A stretch of 64,000 nt of DNA from positions 62,001 through 126,000 of the forward strand of contig CAIQVJ010000124.1 in assembly GCA_903875225.1 (NCBI GenBank), in the 5' to 3' direction. This DNA comes from an uncultured Pseudomonadota bacterium (GTDB lineage: Bacteria; Myxococcota_A; UBA796; SXON01). Position numbers and translations under genes: made by a program. Positions 34,807 to 43,688 of this stretch are shown in pieces. How positions within the stretch are numbered: position 1 is the first letter of the stretch; each line of letters begins with the position of its first letter. The notes under the pieces were generated by a model, which saw nothing but the letters and a program-made list of their open reading frames with translations, had not been told where the DNA came from and did not search any database.

Positions 34807-36738
34807 CTATTTGCCGCCGAAGAGGCCCTTCCACCAGGTGACGAACCGCCGCCAGAGACCCGGCGCCGGTACGACCACCGCTTGCTTCGCGTCGGCGGGC
34901 TTCACCTCGGGGGGCTTCACCTCTGCGGGCTTCACCTCGACGGGCTTCCCATCCTTCGCGGGGAACTGGATGACGTTCTGCTCCGACGCGACCTTCTCGA
35001 GCGGGGGCTCGGGCTCCAGCGACTCCGGCTTGATCTCTTCGAGCCCCACGTCGAGCGGCGTGACGCTGGCCGGCTCGAGCGACGGAGGCTCGCCCATCCC
35101 GCTGATCTGCGAGGCGAGGCCCGTGGTCGGCATCGTCAGCGCGAGCGGAGGCGCCACTGGAGGCGTGGGCTCATCCTCCTTCTTCCCACCCGTTGGGACC
35201 GAGCTCCCGCCCACGACCTCGACGCCGCCAGACTTCCCAAGCTTGAGCGTGCTCTCCACCGTCTGCCCCGTGCCCTTGTCGCGCGCCGTGAGGTTCAGGA
35301 TGCCCTCGGAGTCGATGTGGAACGTGACCTCGATCTGCACCTTGCCCTTCGGCGCCGGGCGGATGCCCGAGAAAACGAACGTGCCGAGCAGCTCGTTGTC
35401 GGCGCACAACTGCGCTTCGCCCTGGTAGATCCGGAGCATGATCGAGCGCTGGTTGTCCTTGGACGTGGTGAGCGTCCTCGTCTTGTAGTCGGGCAGCGGC
35501 TGGTTCTTCGGGAACAGCACGTGCATCGACCCGTCGACCTTGTTGATGCCGATGGGCATCGGGAGGACGTCGAGGAGGGTGACCTCTTCGGCGGCGCTCG
35601 CGCCGGCGAGGGAGTGCGCCATGATGGATGCGCCGATGCCTACGGCCTCATCGGGGTGCACACCCTTCGACGGCGGCCGACCCATGAAGTCGGTCACCTT
35701 GCGCTGCACCAGCGGCATGCGCGACTGCCCGCCCACGAGCAGCACCTCGTCGATCTGGGCCTTGGCGCTGCCGGCCTCCTTCAGGATGCGATCGACGTTC
35801 GCGATCGTGCGATCCACCAGATCCATCGTGAGATCTTCGAGCCGCTCACGCGTGAGCTCGATGTCGATCTCGAGCGGACCGGAGTCCCCTGTCGCGATGT
35901 AGGGGATGTGGATGCGGGTGCGCATCGCGCCGGAGAGCTCGATCTTGGCGGCCTCCGCGGCGTCGCGGATCCGCTGCACTGCAACGCGGTCGAACGAGAG
36001 GTCCACCCCGGTGTTCTTGAGGAAGGTCTCGAGCACCCACTGCATCACCCGGTCGTCGAAGTCCACGCCGCCGAGGAAGGTGTCACCGCCCGTGGCCACG
36101 ACCTCGAAGATGCGCCCCTTGATGTCGATGATGGAGATGTCGAACGTGCCGCCACCGAGGTCGTAGACGGCGATACGCTGGTTGAGGTTCCGGCCGAGGC
36201 CGTAGGCGAGCGCGGCCGCGGTCGGCTCGTTGAGCACCCGCAGCACCTTGAGGCTCGCGAGCTTCCCAGCCGTGCGGACGGCCTGGCGCTGCCGGTCGTT
36301 GAAGTACGCAGGCACCGTGATGACGGCCTGATCCACCTCGCAGCCGAGCGCCTCCTCTGCGACCTCCTTGATCTTTCGAAGGATCGCAGCCGAGATCTGC
36401 TCCAGCGTGAACACCTGGTCCCGGACCTTGATCAAGACCTCGGAGCTCTCGCCTTCCACCAGCTCGTACGTGAAGACCTGCCGGATCTTCTCGATGGTCT
36501 TCGAGTGGAAATTCCGCCCGATCAACCGCTTTGCGGCCGCGACGGTGTTCGTGGGGTTGAGCTGGGCCTGACGCTTCGCGTCCTGTCCGACGAGCCGCTC
36601 CCCCTTCTCGTTGATCGCGAAAACGGACGGGATCGTCGATGCGCCGCCCTTGTACGTGATGACCCGGGGCTTGCCGTTCTCTACGATCGCGGCGCAAGAG
36701 TTCGTGGTTCCGAGGTCGATACCGATGGCTTTGCCCAT
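34807..36738 (-). CDS. Hsp70/DnaK-family chaperone with atypical C-terminus
   Basis: 643 residues from the ATG at 36738 preceded by AAGGA. The ATPase domain is complete (KAIGIDLGTTNSCAAI, VYDLGGGTFDISI, LLVGGQSRMPLVQ) and the beta-sandwich substrate domain is present (DVLPMPIGIN to LNLTARDKGTG). The helical lid expected after it is missing. In its place is a Pro/Glu linker with KPAEV/KPPEV repeats and an aromatic, basic end, LWRRFVTWWKGLFGGK, which looks like a membrane- or partner-binding amphipathic helix. This is a second, specialised Hsp70 rather than housekeeping DnaK. No DnaJ or GrpE nearby. Confidence 0.9.
   Translation of the reverse strand: MGKAIGIDLGTTNSCAAIVENGKPRVITYKGGASTIPSVFAINEKGERLVGQDAKRQAQLNPTNTVAAAKRLIGRNFHSKTIEKIRQVFTYELVEGESSEVLIKVRDQVFTLEQISAAILRKIKEVAEEALGCEVDQAVITVPAYFNDRQRQAVRTAGKLASLKVLRVLNEPTAAALAYGLGRNLNQRIAVYDLGGGTFDISIIDIKGRIFEVVATGGDTFLGGVDFDDRVMQWVLETFLKNTGVDLSFDRVAVQRIRDAAEAAKIELSGAMRTRIHIPYIATGDSGPLEIDIELTRERLEDLTMDLVDRTIANVDRILKEAGSAKAQIDEVLLVGGQSRMPLVQRKVTDFMGRPPSKGVHPDEAVGIGASIMAHSLAGASAAEEVTLLDVLPMPIGINKVDGSMHVLFPKNQPLPDYKTRTLTTSKDNQRSIMLRIYQGEAQLCADNELLGTFVFSGIRPAPKGKVQIEVTFHIDSEGILNLTARDKGTGQTVESTLKLGKSGGVEVVGGSSVPTGGKKEDEPTPPVAPPLALTMPTTGLASQISGMGEPPSLEPASVTPLDVGLEEIKPESLEPEPPLEKVASEQNVIQFPAKDGKPVEVKPAEVKPPEVKPADAKQAVVVPAPGLWRRFVTWWKGLFGGK
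34897..34956 (-). repeat. Four 15-bp repeats in the Hsp70 tail
   Basis: Four units beginning GGGCTTC on the plus strand (three nearly identical GGGCTTCACCTC, the fourth diverged) encode Lys-Pro-(Ala/Pro)-Glu-Val repeats in the linker before the C-terminal aromatic helix. Confidence 0.8.
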
Positions 36739-36802
36739 GGATCCTTTTTTCTCCGCCGCGTGGCGGGCGAGCAACACTCCGCCGGTAGGCGGATTGCGTG
36801 GT

Positions 36803-36832
36803 GGATTAGCACGTCCCGCGGCCTATAGTCAA
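36803..36832 (-). promoter_or_regulatory. Possible sigma70-type promoter for the Hsp70 gene
   Basis: Reading leftward, TTGACT (36832-36827) and TGC-TAATCC (−10 at 36808-36803) are separated by 18 bases, 65 bp upstream of the start codon. The -35 is a 5/6 match; the -10 is poor but has an extended TG. No CIRCE inverted repeat is seen. Confidence 0.3.
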
Positions 36833-36914
36833 ACCCCGGGCCGGGGGGATCTGCGATTCTCAGGGCTTTGACGCATATCCGGGGGCACGCACGGGGCCGG
36901 AAGACCTCGTCCGC

Positions 36915-36937
36915 GGGCCGGGGGATGCCCCCGGCCC
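36915..36937 (-). terminator. Strong GC hairpin after the zinc dehydrogenase
   Basis: A perfect 10-bp stem (GGGCCGGGGG with CCCCCGGCCC) and 3-base loop lies 11 bp downstream of the dehydrogenase stop in the leftward direction. No U-tract follows. Confidence 0.55.
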
Positions 36938-36948
36938 CCGGGGCGGCG

Positions 36949-38109
36949 CTATTCCCCGTACTCCACCATCACCTTGCCATCGGTGCGATCCGTGCTCTTT
37001 TCCAGCGCCGCCAACGCCGATGAGAACGGCATGCGGGTGGTGATCATGGGCGCCACGTTCAGGACTCCGCGCTCCATCATCCGCAGGATGTTCGGAAAAC
37101 AGCCGCCGCCGACGTGTCCGCGGGCGCCAGCGATACGCGCGGCCTGGGTGACCAGGACGTCCAGCAGGACGGGCGCGCGCTGACCGGTGCGGCCGAGGTA
37201 GACCATCTTCCCGCCCGGCGCGAACGCGAGCTCGATCTCGGGCATCGTCTGCAGGGCGGCGCCGGCTGCCTCCACCAGCATGTCGGCGCCCCAGCCCCCG
37301 GTCAACTCCCGGATCACCTCGTGCGGGCGACAGGTGCGCGGGTCCACCGCCACGTCGGCCCCCATCGCACGCGCGACCGCCAGCCGCTCCGGCATCGTCT
37401 CGAACGCGCAGATGGTCGCAGCCCCGCTCGCGCGCCCGAGGGCGATGGCGCCGAGGCCGATCGGGCCGCAGCCGAACACGGCGAGGTGCGATCCGGGCAG
37501 CATGCCTCCCGCAGAGACGAACATCCCGTTGTACGAGCAGGCGATGGGCTCGACGAGCGCCCCGATCTCGCACGCCTGCTGGGCACTGCCCAGCCGTTCC
37601 GCCAATCCGTTGATCTTCCACAAGAACCGTTCTTTCGATGCGATGAGGGGCGCATACGCCCCCGGCGCCGAGAACCCGACCATCTCGAGGTGCGGGCACT
37701 GGTTGGGCCGACCGATGCGGCACGCTTCGCACACCCCGCAGTTGAGCATGCCCTCTGCCGCGACCAGATCGCCCGGCTGCAGGAACCGCACGTCCGGCCC
37801 CACCTCCACGACCTCCCCCGTGTACTCGTGGCCGCAGATGCAGGGCATCTTCACGGGCCCGGAGAACAGGATGTAGCCTTCGCTGTCACTCTCGTAGCAG
37901 TGGGTGTCGGATCCGCACACGCCGCACGCGCGGATGCGCAGCAGCACCTCGTCGCGCGCCGGGGTGGGGTCGGGAACTGTCTCCCACGAGAACACCGGCT
38001 TGCGGTAGACCTGCGAGGCCATGCCCGCTTTCCCACTTCGAAGCTCACGTTCCGAGAGCGCGTACCCCGGCCGCGGCGCCCACTCCGCGTTCATCACCAC
38101 TGCCTTCAT
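36949..38109 (-). CDS. Zinc-dependent alcohol dehydrogenase-family protein (sugar/inosose dehydrogenase-like)
   Basis: 386 residues. Catalytic zinc ligands are in GVCGSDTHCYES and CGHEYTGEV; the structural-zinc cysteines are in NCGVCEACRIGRPNQC. The Rossmann domain has VFGCGPIGLGAIALG. The long N-terminal lead (MKAVVMNAEWAPRPGYALSE) and the YILFSGPVKMPC segment are like scyllo-inosose 3-dehydrogenase and related cyclitol/sugar dehydrogenases, which is only a similarity judged by eye. It begins 26 bp after the CheA-like gene. Confidence 0.87.
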   Translation of the reverse strand: MKAVVMNAEWAPRPGYALSERELRSGKAGMASQVYRKPVFSWETVPDPTPARDEVLLRIRACGVCGSDTHCYESDSEGYILFSGPVKMPCICGHEYTGEVVEVGPDVRFLQPGDLVAAEGMLNCGVCEACRIGRPNQCPHLEMVGFSAPGAYAPLIASKERFLWKINGLAERLGSAQQACEIGALVEPIACSYNGMFVSAGGMLPGSHLAVFGCGPIGLGAIALGRASGAATICAFETMPERLAVARAMGADVAVDPRTCRPHEVIRELTGGWGADMLVEAAGAALQTMPEIELAFAPGGKMVYLGRTGQRAPVLLDVLVTQAARIAGARGHVGGGCFPNILRMMERGVLNVAPMITTRMPFSSALAALEKSTDRTDGKVMVEYGE

Positions 38110-38135
38110 GTCGACCTCACTTCAGGAGAGCTGGA

Positions 38136-39578
38136 TCAATTCAGTCCGCCGGCCGGCATTTCCGGAGCGACAGCGGCGACGCCGCTCGCGAGGCTCCACG
38201 GGTCGAGCACAAAAAGCACCGATCCGTCCGGAGCGAGCGTCGACCCGGTCACCTGCGGCAGGCGGCTGATGGGGAACGGCGGCGGGCTCACCAGCGCCTC
38301 GACGGTGCCGACCAGCCGATCGATGTCGAGCCGCTGGCCATCGCGCAGGTAGAGGAAGGTCTGGTTCGCCGTCGGCGCCGGAGCGGTCTCGTCCAGGGCG
38401 CGGGACGGCACGCCGAACGTGAAGCCATCCAACTGGATCAGCGTGAGCTCACGCAGCTCCACCTTCGCCGGCAGGTCGAGGCGGAACCGGGTACCGCGGC
38501 CCGGGATCGTGGTCACGGTCATCTTCCCGCCCTGCGCCTCGATCGTCGCGCGCACGGCACCGAGGCCGTGCCCGCGCCCGGCATGCAGCCCGACCTCGGA
38601 CGCCGTGGTGACGCCGGCGCGCATCGCCAACTCCACGGCATCGCCGTTGTCGACCCCGGCAGCGAACCTCAGGGCCTCCAGGTCGAACCCGCGACCGTCG
38701 TCCGTGAAGATGATGGAGATGGAGGCCCCGTTGCGCTCGGCGGTGAGCTGCAGCAGCGCCACCCCCGGCTTGCCGCACGCGGCGCGATCCGCGGGCGCCT
38801 CGACGCCGTGGATGATCGCGTTGGTGAGCAGGTGCACGAACGCGCCCTGAAGCGCCGAGAGCAGCACGGGGTCGACCAGCGTGCCCTCACCGCGCACGTC
38901 GAGTCGAACCTCCTTCCCGTAGAGGGCAGCGACCGACCGCACCTGGCGCCGCAGGGGCGGCATCACCGAGTCGAAGGTCACCTGCCGGAGCTCGGCCAGC
39001 GCGGTGTACAGCCGCCTCGCCGCCGAGTGCACGCGATCCACCTCGGCTCGCACACGCTCGTCGTCCGGCACCAGCCCGCGAAGGCGCGTGGATGCGGCGA
39101 GCACCTCGGTCAATGCGTCCGATGCCAGCGCACCGCGCGGACGATCGGTGCCGTCTGCCTCCTCGTCCTCCTCCTCGGCCGAGGGGAGGAGCAACGTGAA
39201 CGCGGTGGTGCCCGACGTTCGCAGGAACGCGCGGGCGCGCTGCTCCAGGGCGGTGGCGGGCGATGGCTCCTCGCCGATCACCACCTGATCGATCTGGCGG
39301 GCGATCATCTCGATGCCGTCCCGGGCGAGCTGCAACGCCTGGGCGTCCCCCGCGACGCGCTGCTGCCGAACGGCCTCGAAGACGTCTTCCAACACGTGGG
39401 CGAGCAGGGTCATGGCCGCAAAGCCCATCGTCGCGCTCATGCCCTTGAAGGTGTGGAAAAGACGCATCAGGGTCTGGGCGTCGCCGTCCTGGAGCGGGCG
39501 GCCGAGCACGACCTCGGCCTGCGACGTGAGGCGACGAGCCTCGTCGACGAAGAGCGCGCGGTACCGACTGTTATCCAC
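38136..39578 (-). CDS. Orphan CheA-like histidine kinase
   Basis: 480 residues. The order is an HPt domain (phosphoacceptor His in LFHTFKGMSATMGF), an acidic linker, a dimerisation/HATPase region (RQVTFDSVMPPLRRQVRSVAALYGKEV, HLLTNAIIHGVE, DDGRGFD, GRGHGLGAVRATIEAQGG) and a CheW-like C-terminal domain (LIQLDGFTFGVPSRAL, VLFVLDPWSL). The P2 domain of typical CheA is absent. No CheY, CheW or receptor genes are adjacent, so its partners are elsewhere. Divergent from the glycosyltransferase by 59 bp. Confidence 0.88.
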   Translation of the reverse strand: MDNSRYRALFVDEARRLTSQAEVVLGRPLQDGDAQTLMRLFHTFKGMSATMGFAAMTLLAHVLEDVFEAVRQQRVAGDAQALQLARDGIEMIARQIDQVVIGEEPSPATALEQRARAFLRTSGTTAFTLLLPSAEEEDEEADGTDRPRGALASDALTEVLAASTRLRGLVPDDERVRAEVDRVHSAARRLYTALAELRQVTFDSVMPPLRRQVRSVAALYGKEVRLDVRGEGTLVDPVLLSALQGAFVHLLTNAIIHGVEAPADRAACGKPGVALLQLTAERNGASISIIFTDDGRGFDLEALRFAAGVDNGDAVELAMRAGVTTASEVGLHAGRGHGLGAVRATIEAQGGKMTVTTIPGRGTRFRLDLPAKVELRELTLIQLDGFTFGVPSRALDETAPAPTANQTFLYLRDGQRLDIDRLVGTVEALVSPPPFPISRLPQVTGSTLAPDGSVLFVLDPWSLASGVAAVAPEMPAGGLN

Positions 39579-39637
39579 GGCGCCAGCGTAGCCGCTTTTT
39601 GTGACTCGCGCCGAGCGGTTACCCGAGTCCAGCAGCT

Positions 39638-40837
39638 GTGAACATCCTCCTCGTCCATTCGTTCTGGCATCCGCGCGGGGGGGACACCACGTCGCTCGCG
39701 CTGCAACAGGCTGCGCTCGCCGAACGCGGCCACACCCTCGTGCCGTTCGGCCAGCGCCATCCCGACAACGAACCGCAGGCCGGAGATGCCGCCTGGCCCG
39801 GCTGGGTCGATCCCGCGAGCCCGCCGACGCCCTCGCGCATCTGGTCGTTCGAGTCCGCGCGCGCGCTCAGGCGCATGCTGGCGGCAGGATCGCCCCGGTT
39901 CGACGTCGCACACGTGCATCACCTGCATCGCCACCTCACCCCCTCGGTCCTCCGGGTCCTCCACGAAGCGGCGATCCCCGTCGTGTGGACCCTTCACGAC
40001 TACGAGCTCACCTGCGCGACCGCGAACCACTACCGGCAGGGGCAGCCCTGTGTCGAGTGCTCGTCGGGCACCCTGCTGCCCGCCCTGCGGCACGGCTGCG
40101 CGCGCAGCCCCACCCGCGGGCGGAGCACCCGCTCCCGGCTCGAGGCCAGCGCCCTCGTCGCCGAGAAGCTCGCCCATCGGGTGCTCGGCGCCATTCGCTG
40201 GGTGGACGCCTTCGTGGCGCCGAGTCGCTACCTCGCGGACCACGTCGCAGCCGCGCTGCACGGGGCGCGGATCGAGCACATCCGAAACCCGCTGCCCGCG
40301 GCCCGATGGGTAGACGGTCCCCGCGAAGGCGTGCTCTACGCCGGCCGGCTCGTCGAGGAGAAGGGCGTGTTCGACGTGCTGACCATCGCCCGCGCGCTGC
40401 CGGAAACGCAGTTCACGCTCCTCGGGGATGGTCCGCTGCTCGGCGCCGTCCGAGCCGCAAACCTGCCGAACGTGCAGGCCCGCGGCGCAACCCCGCGCGA
40501 CCGGGTCCTGCAAGCGATGCAGTCGGCTGCGGCCGTTCTCGTCCCCTCGCGATGGCCGGAGAACGACCCCTACGCCGTCACCGAAGCGCAACGGGCCGGG
40601 GCCGTGGTGTTCGCCTCGCGGATCGGCGGCATCCCCGAGCAGATCTCGTCTGGCAGCGACGGCGTGCTGTGTCCGCCCGGAGATCCCGCCGCCTGGATCA
40701 CACCGCTGCGCAGGATGCTCGGGTCCGCCGAGCAGGCCCACGAGATCGGTGTCCGGGCTCACCGCCGCGTCCAGACGGAGCGCGATGCCCGAGACATCGC
40801 GATATCGCTGGAGCGGCTGTACGTCTCGCTTGTCTGA
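39638..40837 (+). CDS. Glycosyltransferase family 4-type
   Basis: 399 residues from a GTG start. The N-terminal domain has MNILLVHSFWHPRGGDTT and a cysteine-containing insertion (CATANHYRQGQPCVEC, HGCARSP) found in many GT4 enzymes that act on surface polysaccharides. The C-terminal GT-B half has VLYAGRLVEEKGVFD, LLGDGPLLGAV, VPSRWPENDPYAVTEAQRAGA. Likely adds a hexose to a lipid-linked glycan. First gene of a rightward glycan-type cluster. Confidence 0.9.
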   Translation: MNILLVHSFWHPRGGDTTSLALQQAALAERGHTLVPFGQRHPDNEPQAGDAAWPGWVDPASPPTPSRIWSFESARALRRMLAAGSPRFDVAHVHHLHRHLTPSVLRVLHEAAIPVVWTLHDYELTCATANHYRQGQPCVECSSGTLLPALRHGCARSPTRGRSTRSRLEASALVAEKLAHRVLGAIRWVDAFVAPSRYLADHVAAALHGARIEHIRNPLPAARWVDGPREGVLYAGRLVEEKGVFDVLTIARALPETQFTLLGDGPLLGAVRAANLPNVQARGATPRDRVLQAMQSAAAVLVPSRWPENDPYAVTEAQRAGAVVFASRIGGIPEQISSGSDGVLCPPGDPAAWITPLRRMLGSAEQAHEIGVRAHRRVQTERDARDIAISLERLYVSLV

Positions 40838-40855
40838 TCCGGCCCGGAGTCCCCC

Positions 40856-42367
40856 CTGAAGGCCCTCTTCTACGTCCCACCGCCCGAGTACAATCGGCGC
40901 AACATGCCCATCGACAGGCTGTATGGCTGCAACTTCGGCTACGACTACAAGCCTCCGGTCCACCTGCTGCAGCTCGCCACCTATGCCCGGGTACACGCAG
41001 GTTGGGACGTGCGTTTTCTGGACTCGCCCGCAGAGGGGATCACCGCGCGCGCCTTTGAGCAGGCCGCCGCTGATGAACATTGGGACGTCTCGGTCTCGTG
41101 GTCGACCTATCTCTCGGCGGAGGAGGACCTGCGGGCAGCGAAGGTGCTGCGGCGCGCCAACCCGGCGATCCACAACGTGTTTGCCGCAATGGCGCCCACC
41201 TGGAAGCCCGAGGAGTTCGTCCGGGACGGTCAGACCTGGGCGCTCCTGGGGGAGCCCGAGCACACGCTGTGTGAGCTCGCGGAGGTGTGGAAGGGCGCTC
41301 GCACGCGCGAGGCGGTGAACGGGCTCGCCTGGTGGGACCACGGGGTCAAGCGGAGCGGGTTTCGCGACCTGCTGGACGTGCCGAGCCTCCCGATCCCCGA
41401 TCGCCGGCTGCTCCTGGGCACATACCGGGCAAACCGGCTCGACAGGTACCCGGTCACCGCAGCCGTCTTCTCCCGGGGCTGCGGCTTTCGGTGCACGTTC
41501 TGCACACCGAACGCCGTCGACCAGACCATCGAGCTCGAGTTCAAGCGCCTGCAACCCACGTACAAGGACCGCCCCCCGCTGCGCAAACGTACGGTCGATC
41601 AAGTCGTGGCAGAGATGGAGGAGATCCACGCCCTCGGGTACCGGGGCGTGGAGATCGCCGACAACGTGCTCACCTGGGGAAAGACGCGCACGACGGAGAT
41701 CTGTGACCGCATCGCGCCCCTCGGCCTGCAGTGGATCGGGCTCGCGAGGGCGAACATGCTGCACGACGTGGACATGGTGCGCTCGATGGCCAGGGCCGGA
41801 TGCACGATGATCTACATGGGCTCCGAGAGCTTCGACGATGGCCTCCTGGACGACATGGCGAAGGATCTGAAGGTGAAGGACGTCGTGAAGGCCGTGCAGG
41901 TGTGTCGCGAGGCGGGGGTGGAGCCCGAGGTGAGCGTGCTCATGGGCGCCTCGCCGAAGGAGACCTGGGCCACGCTGTTCCATTCCTGGCGTGCCGCTCG
42001 CCAGCTGGGCACCCGGTTCGTGCACTTCTCCGTGGCCCTGCCCTCGCCGTCCACGGAGCTCTACGACCTCGCGATTCAGAACGGATGGTTCATCGATGGG
42101 GATTTCGTGCCCGCCGACAACAGCAAGGACGTGATCGTGAACCTGCCGCACCTCTCCGCCCGGGAGCTGCGCCTGGCGCTGAAGCTGGCCTACGCGGCGC
42201 AGTACCTCTCTCCCAGGGGGATCCGCCAACAGGTCGGCCACGTGGGATCCGTGACCGACCTCCGCCACAAGAGCCAGAGCGCCTTGAAGCTCTTTCGGTT
42301 CCTCGGGGAGCGCGATCAGGCACGGAAAGGCGCCATCCCCCCGGGCCGAGTGACCGCCGCTGTGTAG
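40856..42367 (+). CDS. B12-binding-type radical SAM protein (probable CTG start)
   Basis: 503 residues if translation begins at CTG 40856, which has GGAG six bases upstream and gives the family-like start MKALFYVPPPEYNRRN. The first in-frame ATG is 40904 (487 residues) and would cut away the beta strand that opens the B12-binding fold. The N-terminal third is Rossmann-like with LLGEPEHTLCELAEVW; no DxHxxG cobalamin motif is seen. The radical SAM cluster CGFRCTFC is in FSRGCGFRCTFCTPNAV. Members modify lipids or glycans, or do C-methylation. The reading frame is the same as the upstream glycosyltransferase, separated by its TGA. Confidence 0.85.
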   Translation: MKALFYVPPPEYNRRNMPIDRLYGCNFGYDYKPPVHLLQLATYARVHAGWDVRFLDSPAEGITARAFEQAAADEHWDVSVSWSTYLSAEEDLRAAKVLRRANPAIHNVFAAMAPTWKPEEFVRDGQTWALLGEPEHTLCELAEVWKGARTREAVNGLAWWDHGVKRSGFRDLLDVPSLPIPDRRLLLGTYRANRLDRYPVTAAVFSRGCGFRCTFCTPNAVDQTIELEFKRLQPTYKDRPPLRKRTVDQVVAEMEEIHALGYRGVEIADNVLTWGKTRTTEICDRIAPLGLQWIGLARANMLHDVDMVRSMARAGCTMIYMGSESFDDGLLDDMAKDLKVKDVVKAVQVCREAGVEPEVSVLMGASPKETWATLFHSWRAARQLGTRFVHFSVALPSPSTELYDLAIQNGWFIDGDFVPADNSKDVIVNLPHLSARELRLALKLAYAAQYLSPRGIRQQVGHVGSVTDLRHKSQSALKLFRFLGERDQARKGAIPPGRVTAAV

Positions 42368-42409
42368 TTTTCGACGGAAGTCGGCGGGAGATCAGTTTGC
42401 CACCCCTGC

Positions 42410-42423
42410 GGTTTCAAAAATAC
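42410..42423 (+). promoter_or_regulatory. Motif GGTTTCAAAAATAC in the only leader of the lipoprotein/WecG pair
   Basis: The motif lies 36 bp upstream of the IPT/TIG gene in a 91-bp gap. Almost the same sequence (GGGTTTCAAAATAC) lies upstream of the leftward flavoprotein gene at 53339-53352. It may be part of a shared promoter or operator. Confidence 0.25.
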
Positions 42424-42458
42424 GCTATCCTTCGCATCCGAACCGATAGACTGCTGCC

Positions 42459-43688
42459 GTGAATCGCACCCCCCCCCCCACCGCCTCCCTGCTCCCCTCG
42501 CTGGCCATGCTGACACTCGCGTCGGCGTGCAGCTTCGGCATCTACGACCCGGACCACCCCTACACCCCAGACACGGGCGTGTTGGACTCCGGCGCCGATG
42601 CAGACACGGATGCAGACGCGGATGCCGACGCCGACGCCGACGCCGATGGGGACTCCGACACCGACGCCGACTCCGATGCCGACGGTCTCAGCATCGTGAG
42701 CGTCACGCCCGACTACGGGACGACGGCGGGCAACGCCCAGGTCGTAATCAAGGGCGGGCCGTTCGACTCCACGGCCTCCGTCCGTTTCGGCGGCAGCGCC
42801 GCGACCGTCGACTCGGTCACCAGCAACGAGATCCACGTACACACCCCGTCGGCCTCAGCCGAGGGCGCGGTGGACGTGAAGGTCTCCACCAGCGCCAGCT
42901 CCGGAACGCTCACCAGCGGGTTCTACTACCTCGAAGACGCCACCGGGCGGACAGGCGTCCTCGGCTCGATCGGCTGGTACCACTACGTCGGCTCGGCCTG
43001 GGACACCTCGGTGCAGGACGAGGGCACCGCCTGGTACACCTTCACGGCACCGACGGACCTGACCTACGCGAAGCTGTGGACATCCACGATGGACACCTGC
43101 GCGTCCGGCTACACGACCTCGGCGTCGCTCTACTACTACGACTACGGGGTCGCGACAGCTACGTGGAACGGCTCCAGCGGGCCCCCGCTGAACTTCGGCT
43201 GGGACGCCACCTACGGCCAGTACAGCATCGCTTCGCTCACCAACACGCAGTTCGTGCAGAACGGGACCTACGACCAGGCCACGCTCTCGGGCACCGACTT
43301 CCCGCCGTTCTCGATGCCGAACATCGCCCGCACGCCAGGGTCGTTCACGGTCAACACCCCGAACATCGGCGGGGGCACGGTGCCGAACGTGTCCAAGTCG
43401 GCGCTCAGCCTGGGGTGGACTACCGCCGGCACCGGCGATTTCATCGTGGTGGACCTCGCTCTCCTGAGCGCCGACACGAGCACGATCGTCGAGGACGTGA
43501 GCTGCGCCCTCAACGACGACGGCAGCTTCACGGTCCCCTCCAGCGTGTGGCACTCCTGGGCCGCGAGCCGGTACCTGCTGGTCACCGTGGGCCGGGCCAC
43601 GTTGGGAACCGGCAAGGTGCCCTACAACAACGGGGACTCCCAGGTGGCGGGCATCTACTTCGTAGCGGGCGTCGCCCGGACCCAGTAG
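42459..43688 (+). CDS. IPT/TIG-domain surface lipoprotein
   Basis: 409 residues from a GTG start. The signal peptide ends in a lipobox (LTLASACSF), followed by an Asp/Ala/Thr-rich linker (about residues 45-73) and an IPT/TIG immunoglobulin-like domain (VTPDYGTTAGNAQVVIKGG to VDVKVST). The remaining ~250 residues are beta-rich and Tyr/Thr/Ser-rich with no recognised fold. Likely exposed on the outer membrane. It lies between a radical SAM gene and a glycosyltransferase whose start directly abuts its stop. Confidence 0.85.
   Translation: MNRTPPPTASLLPSLAMLTLASACSFGIYDPDHPYTPDTGVLDSGADADTDADADADADADADGDSDTDADSDADGLSIVSVTPDYGTTAGNAQVVIKGGPFDSTASVRFGGSAATVDSVTSNEIHVHTPSASAEGAVDVKVSTSASSGTLTSGFYYLEDATGRTGVLGSIGWYHYVGSAWDTSVQDEGTAWYTFTAPTDLTYAKLWTSTMDTCASGYTTSASLYYYDYGVATATWNGSSGPPLNFGWDATYGQYSIASLTNTQFVQNGTYDQATLSGTDFPPFSMPNIARTPGSFTVNTPNIGGGTVPNVSKSALSLGWTTAGTGDFIVVDLALLSADTSTIVEDVSCALNDDGSFTVPSSVWHSWAASRYLLVTVGRATLGTGKVPYNNGDSQVAGIYFVAGVARTQ
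42592..42683 (+). repeat. GAYGCN repeat encoding Asp-Ala linker
   Basis: A run of imperfect six-base GAYGCN units encodes DADADAD-like low-complexity sequence. Similar linkers occur at 55770-55860 and in the 56-kb gene. Prone to slippage. Confidence 0.8.
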
